From Clostridium sp. Cult1 (GTDB lineage Bacteria; Bacillota; Clostridia; Tissierellales; Tepidimicrobiaceae): a stretch of DNA of 64,000 nt. The position numbers were made by a program, and so were the translations under genes. Position 1 is the stretch's first letter. Every line of letters starts with the position of its first letter. Location: NCBI RefSeq assembly GCF_021655095.1, contig NZ_PPXW01000001.1, positions 517,402-581,401 of the forward strand, written 5' to 3'. Positions 59,420 through 64,000 of this stretch are shown in pieces. The notes under the pieces are model-generated. The model searched no databases. It was not told where the DNA came from and saw only the letters and a program-made list of their open reading frames with translations.

Positions 59420-60793
59420 ATGAGTTTAAACAAAGCTCCAAAAAATTATGTGTTTTATAGAAATCAGAATTGGCATTATCCTAGAATTGAAAAGGGAGAG
59501 GGAATCTTTTTATATGGAGAAGATGGAAAGAAATATATTGATGGTTGCTCTGGTTCTGCTGTGGCTAATATCGGCCATGGGAACAGAGAAGTGGCAGAAT
59601 TTGCAAAAGAACATATAGAAAGGATCGCTTTTACTCACCTATCTCGTTGGACAGTAGATTCTATTGAAAAATGTGCAGAAAGAATTGCTAATTGGTGTCC
59701 TGAAGGATTAAATCATGTATATTTCGTATCTGGTGGATCAGAAGCTACAGAAACAGCAATAAAAATGGCTAGACAGTATTTTGTAGAAAGGGATGGTCAT
59801 AAGACAAGTAAGTGGAAAGTTATTTCTAAATGGAATTCCTATCATGGAGCTACAATGGGTTCCTTATCAATGACTGGAAGCATTGGTAGAAGAAAAATAT
59901 ATGATCCTTTATTAGCTAACTTCCCTAAAATACAACAATTCTATCATTATAGAAACCCGTGGGGAGCAAAAACATTAGAAGAGACAAGTATATTAGCAGC
60001 CAAAGAATTAGAAAAGGAAATACTAAGGCATGGACCAGAAAATATAGCTGCATTTATTTCAGAACCAGTGATAGGGTCTGCGGCTCCAGGTGTTCATCCA
60101 GAGAAGATTTATTTTCAGCTGGTAAGAGAAATCTGTGATAAATATGATATTTTATTCATAATGGATGAGGTTATGGCAGGTACAGGTAGAACAGGTAAGA
60201 AAATGGCCTCGGAACATTTTGACGCCAAGCCAGATATTTTAGTGATTGCTAAGGGGTTAAGTAGTGGTTATACCCCAATAGGTGCAGCAGTATGTACTGA
60301 TGAAATATTTAATACCATTATGATAGATGGATCGGGTAATTTTATTCATGGTCATACTTATGCAGGAAATCCACTGTCTTGTGGAATTGCAGATAAGGTA
60401 ATGGAAATAATTGAGAGAGAAAATTATATAGAAAATTGTGTTTTACAAGGAGAATATCTACTGAAGAAACTAGAGGATTTGTACAATTATCCTATAGTAG
60501 GTGATATTAGAGGTAAAGGTCTTATGATAGGAATTGAATTCGTTAAGGACCAAGGAACTAAGGAGCCATTTGAAGTATCAGAGAATGTTAAAGGAAAGAT
60601 AACCAACAATGGATTAGTAGAAGGATTAGTAGTATACCCAGGTGGAGGATCTGTTGATGGGGTTAGAGGAGATCATATATTATTGGCACCTCCAATTAAT
60701 ATTACTAAAGAAGAAGTAGATTTGTTATATGATAAATTAGACAAATCCATTAACAAGACTACTTCTGAAGTATTAGGACAAAAAGCATATTAA
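59420..60793 (+). CDS. Class III (PLP) aminotransferase
   Basis: This 457-residue enzyme of the omega-amino-acid/diaminopelargonate aminotransferase group has the cofactor-binding regions VYFVSGGSEATETAIKMAR, WNSYHGATMGSLSMTG, FIMDEVMAGTGRTGK and VIAKGLSSGYTPIGA, where the Lys forms the Schiff base. The N-terminal KGEGIFLYGEDGKKYIDGCSGSAVANIGHG is the family start. AAGGAGG precedes the ATG. It lies 28 bp after the symporter and ends 12 bp before the cleavage-enzyme gene, so the three are co-transcribed. The likely role is to remove the amino group from a beta- or omega-amino acid, giving the keto acid for the next enzyme. The exact substrate is not decidable from sequence. Confidence 0.92.
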   Translation: MSLNKAPKNYVFYRNQNWHYPRIEKGEGIFLYGEDGKKYIDGCSGSAVANIGHGNREVAEFAKEHIERIAFTHLSRWTVDSIEKCAERIANWCPEGLNHVYFVSGGSEATETAIKMARQYFVERDGHKTSKWKVISKWNSYHGATMGSLSMTGSIGRRKIYDPLLANFPKIQQFYHYRNPWGAKTLEETSILAAKELEKEILRHGPENIAAFISEPVIGSAAPGVHPEKIYFQLVREICDKYDILFIMDEVMAGTGRTGKKMASEHFDAKPDILVIAKGLSSGYTPIGAAVCTDEIFNTIMIDGSGNFIHGHTYAGNPLSCGIADKVMEIIERENYIENCVLQGEYLLKKLEDLYNYPIVGDIRGKGLMIGIEFVKDQGTKEPFEVSENVKGKITNNGLVEGLVVYPGGGSVDGVRGDHILLAPPINITKEEVDLLYDKLDKSINKTTSEVLGQKAY

Positions 60794-60805
60794 GGAGGCA
60801 TGACT

Positions 60806-61633
60806 ATGAATTATAGAAAGGAAAAGTTGATAATTACCGTAGCTCTTACGGGAAATGTTCCTACAAAAGAAATGAACCCACATACTCCTATTACTGTAGA
60901 AGAAATTGTAGATGATATTATAAAATGTAAAGAGATTGGCGCATCGGTAGCTCATATTCATGTAAGAGACAAAGAAGGGAATCCAACTTGTGATAGAGAA
61001 CTATATAAAGAGGTCTTAGATGAATTAGAAAAAAGGAGTTGTGACATTATAACTCAACTGTCTACAGGAGCTAGGGGTGGAGGAAATACTTCTGAATGGC
61101 GAGGCCAAATGTTGGATTTAAATACTGAGATGGCTAGTTTATCTACAGGTTCCTCTAACTTTGCAACTCAAGTAAATGCAAACTCTTTTGAATTAATTGA
61201 AGAACTAGCAAATAAAATGTATTCAAATAATATAAAACCAGAAATAGAAGCCTTTGATTTAGGAATGATTGATAATGCTAAGTATCTAATTAAAAAAGGT
61301 GTATTAAAACCTCCTCTACAATTTAATCTTGTAATGAATGTTAGGGGTTCAGTATCCGGTACTCCTAGGAACTTGTTGCATATGGTAGAATCCTTACCAG
61401 AAGGTTCCACCTTTACAGTTTCAGGGATAGGACCAAGCCAAGTACCAATGTTGACTATGTCTATTCTATTAGGAGGACATACAAGAACCGGACTAGAGGA
61501 TACGATTCTTTATGATAAAGGTATCTTAGCTACTAATCCAATGTTAGTAGAAAGAGTAGTTAGAATTGCCAAGGAACTAGGGAGAGAAGTAGCTATTCCA
61601 AATGAAGCTAGAATGATATTAGGTCTCAAATAA
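60806..61633 (+). CDS. kce: Beta-keto acid cleavage enzyme (Kce/BKACE, DUF849)
   Basis: This 275-residue Zn-dependent enzyme is homologous to 3-keto-5-aminohexanoate cleavage enzyme of lysine fermentation. It condenses a beta-keto acid with acetyl-CoA and splits it into acetoacetate plus a CoA ester. The Zn-binding pair H50/H52 is in VAHIHVRDKEG. The N-terminal IITVALTGNVPTKEMNPHTPITVEEI, TQLSTGARGG and FTVSGIGPSQVPML segments are family landmarks. The start at 60806 is preferred because AGGAGG lies 7 nt before it; the ATG at 60800 is only 1 nt away. kamA, kamDE, kdd and kal are absent, so the substrate may differ from that of lysine fermentation. Confidence 0.92.
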   Translation: MNYRKEKLIITVALTGNVPTKEMNPHTPITVEEIVDDIIKCKEIGASVAHIHVRDKEGNPTCDRELYKEVLDELEKRSCDIITQLSTGARGGGNTSEWRGQMLDLNTEMASLSTGSSNFATQVNANSFELIEELANKMYSNNIKPEIEAFDLGMIDNAKYLIKKGVLKPPLQFNLVMNVRGSVSGTPRNLLHMVESLPEGSTFTVSGIGPSQVPMLTMSILLGGHTRTGLEDTILYDKGILATNPMLVERVVRIAKELGREVAIPNEARMILGLK

Positions 61634-61638
61634 GTAAT

Positions 61639-61674
61639 AGAAAAGGCTGCTATAAATAGTGCAGCCTTTTCTAA
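61639..61674 (+). terminator. Terminator of the symporter-aminotransferase-kce operon
   Basis: Perfect 12-bp stem AGAAAAGGCTGC/GCAGCCTTTTCT with a 10-nt loop. The T-run is inside the stem end. Confidence 0.75.
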
Positions 61675-61683
61675 AATTAATAA

Positions 61684-61708
61684 AGGATTTATTAAGGAAA
61701 TATAGAAT
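61684..61708 (+). promoter_or_regulatory. Sigma-H-like promoter of the DUF3870 gene
   Basis: AGGATTTATT (from 61684) and GAAT (61705-61708), 21 nt start to start, 25 bp before the start codon. Confidence 0.62.
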
Positions 61709-61732
61709 GTACCTTATAAAGGAGGAGGAAAA

Positions 61733-62083
61733 ATGAGGGAGATCCAAGATTTTGGTGAGGATACTGTATACTTTGTTTCCTATGCTAAGCTTCCATCGGA
61801 TATAGCTGCTACCTATGTGCATAAGGTAGTTGGAGTTGGGTTCTTAATCAATACTAAAACAGGGATAATAGAAGATGTAATGGTAACTTTAATATCTGAT
61901 TTAGTTAAAGATTTTTTATCTTACCTTATCATAGGTCATAATATTGACAAGGATGGCATAGACGGTATAATAGAGAAAATAGAAGCTAGGTTTTTTGGAT
62001 ATTCACAGAAGGCTATAATTGTAGCTACCAAAGGAGTATATAGGAGATATTTAAAATGGAAAGAAGAAAACCATAAATACTAA
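61733..62083 (+). CDS. DUF3870 domain protein
   Basis: This 116-residue soluble protein consists almost entirely of a DUF3870 domain: YFVSYAKLPSDIAATYVHKVVGVGFLINTKTGIIEDVMVTLISDLVKDFL, then GYSQKAIIVATKGVYRRYLKW. The function is unknown. In anaerobes the domain is found near amino-acid catabolism genes, which fits its position between the cleavage enzyme and methylmalonyl-CoA mutase. AAAGGAGG precedes the ATG. It has its own sigma-H-like promoter rather than being part of the upstream operon. The small-RNA-like element copy B begins at the base after its stop codon, so they share a transcript. Confidence 0.85.
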   Translation: MREIQDFGEDTVYFVSYAKLPSDIAATYVHKVVGVGFLINTKTGIIEDVMVTLISDLVKDFLSYLIIGHNIDKDGIDGIIEKIEARFFGYSQKAIIVATKGVYRRYLKWKEENHKY

Positions 62084-62178
62084 TACTGTTTTATTTGTGG
62101 CAATAAGATTAAACTCAAGTTGCATATCAAATAAAGTCCAGTACTAATGACTAGGGTAGCCATTAGTACTCTTTTTTT
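62084..62178 (+). ncRNA. Candidate small RNA / structured 3' UTR, copy B of the repeated element
   Basis: This element begins at the first base after the DUF3870 stop codon and ends in a terminator (stem AGTACTAATG/CATTAGTACT, 62140-62149 with 62161-62170, then T-run). It aligns without gaps with copy A over 67 nt (54 identities). Two base changes preserve pairing: C-G to T-G in the TGTGGC-loop hairpin, and T-A to C-G in the terminator stem. It could be a 3' UTR-derived small RNA released from the DUF3870 mRNA. Confidence 0.55.
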
Positions 62179-62241
62179 GTAGATTTTGCAATATTTATTT
62201 CATTTTCGAAAAATGTTGAAATATATGTTGCAAAATCTACA
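62178..62241. repeat. Long inverted repeat upstream of the mutase gene
   Basis: TGTAGATTTTGCAA (62178-62191) and TTGCAAAATCTACA (62228-62241) form a perfect 14-bp inverted repeat, extended inward by about 8 of 10 more pairs. The right arm contains the -35 hexamer of the next promoter, so this may be an operator. Confidence 0.55.
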
Positions 62242-62257
62242 AGATTATTACTATAAT
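62228..62257 (+). promoter_or_regulatory. Sigma-A-like promoter of the mutase gene
   Basis: TTGCAA (62228-62233), 18 bp, TATAAT (62252-62257), about 59 bp upstream of the start codon and overlapping the inverted repeat. Confidence 0.65.
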
Positions 62258-62315
62258 AGATAGTGGATAGTAATATTATAAACGGTAAAAGCTTTTCCAA
62301 TAAGGAGGATGGAAT

Positions 62316-63995
62316 ATGTTTAATGAGAAAAAATTAGAGGAAATTAAAGAAGCTGAAAAGAAATGGACAGAAGAAAAGGTGCAAAAAGCTATTAGTAGAT
62401 TTCCTGAAAGGAAAGAAAAATTTACAACCGGATCTAATCTAGAAGTTGATAGACTATATACACCAGAAGATGTAAGGGAAATAGATTATAAAGAAAAATT
62501 AGGTTTTCCAGGAGAGTATCCCTTTACAAGAGGAGTCCAACCTACTATGTATAGAGGCAGACTTTGGACTATGAGACAATATGCAGGATTTGCTACTGCA
62601 GAAGAATCTAATAAAAGATATAAATACCTATTGGAACAAGGTCAAACAGGTTTATCCGTTGCCTTTGATTTACCAACCCAGATTGGATATGATTCCGATC
62701 ATGGATTATCTGAAGGAGAAGTAGGAAAAGTAGGAGTTGCCATAGACTCGTTAAAGGATATGGAAATATTATTTGATGGAATACCTTTGGATAAGGTGAG
62801 TACTTCCATGACTATTAATGCACCGGCAAGCGTTTTATTAGCTATGTATATTGCTGTTGCAGAAAAACAAGGAGTATCTAAGGATAAATTAAGAGGTACT
62901 ATCCAAAACGATATACTCAAAGAATACATAGCAAGAGGAACCTATATATTTCCACCGGAACCATCCATGAGATTAATAACCAATATATTTGAATATTGTT
63001 CAAAGGAAGTACCTAAATGGAACACCATAAGTATTAGTGGTTATCATATAAGGGAAGCTGGTTCCACGGCAGCCCAAGAAGTAGCCTTTACATTAGCTGA
63101 TGGAATAGCTTATGTAGATGCTGCCATTAATGCAGGGTTAGATGTAGATGATTTTGCTCCGAGATTATCCTTCTTCTTTAATGCTCATAATGATTTATTA
63201 GAAGAAGTAGCAAAATATAGGGCAGCAAGAAGGCTATGGGCAAAGATAATGAAAGAAAGATTTGGAGCAAAGAAAGAAAAATCCATGATGCTAAAATTCC
63301 ATACTCAAACAGCTGGTTCTACATTAACAGCACAACAGCCAGATAACAATATAATAAGAGTAACGATTCAAACCTTAGCAGCAGTACTTGGAGGAACCCA
63401 ATCATTGCACACTAACTCTAGGGACGAAGCATTAGCATTACCTACAGAGGAATCAGTACGCATTGCTTTAAGAACACAGCAAATAGTAGCCCATGAATCT
63501 GGAGTAACGGAAACTATAGATCCATTAGCTGGTTCTTATTATGTAGAAAACCTTACAAATAGAATAGAAGAAGAAGCCATGAACTATATTAAAAGAATTG
63601 ATGAATTAGGAGGAGCACCAAAAGCTATAGAAAAAGGATATATTCAAAAAGAAATTCAAAATTCAGCTTACAATTATCAAATGGAAATAGAATCAGAAGA
63701 AAGAATAGTAGTAGGAGTAAATAAATTCCAAATAGAAGAAGAACATCATAAAGACATATTAAAGGTAGATCCGGAAGTGGAAAGATTACAAAGAGAAAAA
63801 TTGAAAACATTAAAAGAAGAAAGAAATAATGAAGAAGTAGAGAATAGATTAAAAGAATTAAAGAATGCAGCTAATACTTCAGAAAACTTAATGCCTTATA
63901 TACTAGAAGCAGTAAAATCATATGCTACATTAGGTGAAATATGTGGAGTGTTAAGGGAAGTATTTGGTGAATATCAACAATCAGTAATACTTTAA
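62316..63995 (+). CDS. mcmA: Methylmalonyl-CoA mutase, catalytic (large) subunit without B12 domain
   Basis: This 559-residue subunit of an adenosylcobalamin-dependent acyl-CoA mutase carries out the radical carbon-skeleton rearrangement. The TIM-barrel motifs are [45 protein letters not shown] and [20 protein letters not shown], plus [36 protein letters not shown]79 (PTMYRGR) and R207 (ARGTYIF) correspond to the residues that bind the substrate carboxylate in true methylmalonyl-CoA mutases; isobutyryl-CoA mutases have Phe and Gln there, as I recall. The protein ends before the cobalamin-binding domain, which in this two-gene type is encoded separately, presumably just beyond the window. AAGGAGG precedes the ATG. 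The cofactor could be made by the adenosyltransferase at 25889. Confidence 0.95.
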   Translation: MFNEKKLEEIKEAEKKWTEEKVQKAISRFPERKEKFTTGSNLEVDRLYTPEDVREIDYKEKLGFPGEYPFTRGVQPTMYRGRLWTMRQYAGFATAEESNKRYKYLLEQGQTGLSVAFDLPTQIGYDSDHGLSEGEVGKVGVAIDSLKDMEILFDGIPLDKVSTSMTINAPASVLLAMYIAVAEKQGVSKDKLRGTIQNDILKEYIARGTYIFPPEPSMRLITNIFEYCSKEVPKWNTISISGYHIREAGSTAAQEVAFTLADGIAYVDAAINAGLDVDDFAPRLSFFFNAHNDLLEEVAKYRAARRLWAKIMKERFGAKKEKSMMLKFHTQTAGSTLTAQQPDNNIIRVTIQTLAAVLGGTQSLHTNSRDEALALPTEESVRIALRTQQIVAHESGVTETIDPLAGSYYVENLTNRIEEEAMNYIKRIDELGGAPKAIEKGYIQKEIQNSAYNYQMEIESEERIVVGVNKFQIEEEHHKDILKVDPEVERLQREKLKTLKEERNNEEVENRLKELKNAANTSENLMPYILEAVKSYATLGEICGVLREVFGEYQQSVIL

Positions 63996-64000
63996 AGGGA

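Noticed and set aside
1-64000. CRISPR array, prophage, integron or toxin-antitoxin module
   Set aside because: No regularly spaced repeats, phage structural genes, integrase, attachment-site duplication or paired small toxin/antitoxin genes were seen. The only mobile element is the ISLre2-type insertion.

Overview
The window is an AT-rich, gene-dense bacterial chromosome segment. The organism is most likely an anaerobic, endospore-forming, low-G+C Firmicute of the Clostridia/Tissierellia type that ferments amino acids. The evidence is the conserved sporulation/cell-wall gene block (spoVG through ftsH), T-box leaders, a superoxide reductase, a cysteine desulfidase family enzyme, an NADH-type crotonase/3-hydroxyacyl-CoA dehydrogenase pair behind a Rex-like operator, and a beta-keto-acid cleavage enzyme next to a B12-type methylmalonyl-CoA mutase. 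Genus assignment is an inference.

Layout. 1-3.2 kb: the 3' part of an OmpR-type response regulator, then an ISLre2-type insertion sequence that has beheaded an ABC-transporter ATPase gene. 3.3-8.1 kb: a small unknown protein, a MATE exporter divergent from its probable MerR regulator, an OsmC protein, a tryptophan T-box leader with a TrpP-type transporter, a protein with a degenerate P-loop, and tRNA-Ala(GGC). 8.2-19.7 kb: mixed metabolic genes (2-hydroxyacid dehydrogenase, arginase, nitroreductase, RNase H1, dCMP deaminase), a sigma-54 activator facing a sigma-54 promoter and a cysteine-desulfidase-family gene, MscL with a zinc ribbon, patatin lipase, cold-shock protein, 2-Cys peroxiredoxin and a Nudix hydrolase. 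19.7-27.7 kb: a MarR/MATE operon with a large palindromic operator, a secreted CAP protein, tyrS with its T-box, superoxide reductase, an RNA methyltransferase, cobalamin adenosyltransferase and a chemotaxis receptor. 27.9-34.8 kb: a PAS-PP2C phosphatase, pgi, crt-hbd, an LCP protein and murC.

35.2-57.7 kb is the conserved block spoVG-glmU-prs-pth-mfd-(prsA-like)-spoVT-spoVB-like-yabN-hup-rqcP-yabP-yabQ-divIC-yabR-spoIIE-yabS-yabT-tilS-hpt-ftsH, all on the + strand and close to the Bacillus subtilis order. It combines cell-wall precursor synthesis, translation and repair housekeeping, and early and forespore sporulation functions. 58-64 kb is a catabolic cluster: a dicarboxylate-type symporter, class III aminotransferase, beta-keto acid cleavage enzyme, DUF3870 protein and methylmalonyl-CoA mutase catalytic subunit.

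The most interesting non-coding signals are as follows. (i) Two homologous, apparently structured small-RNA-like elements, near 57.9 kb and 62.1 kb, each ending in its own terminator and each associated with a sigma-H-like promoter. (ii) Five sigma-H-like promoters with identical geometry (AGGA to GAAT, 21 nt start to start), in front of spoVG, hup, divIC, the first small RNA and the DUF3870 gene. (iii) A spoIIE promoter with a 21-bp spacer and Spo0A-box-like sequences. (iv) Clear operators for MerR, MarR, Rex and Fur/PerR-type regulators. No CRISPR array, prophage or rRNA operon was seen.
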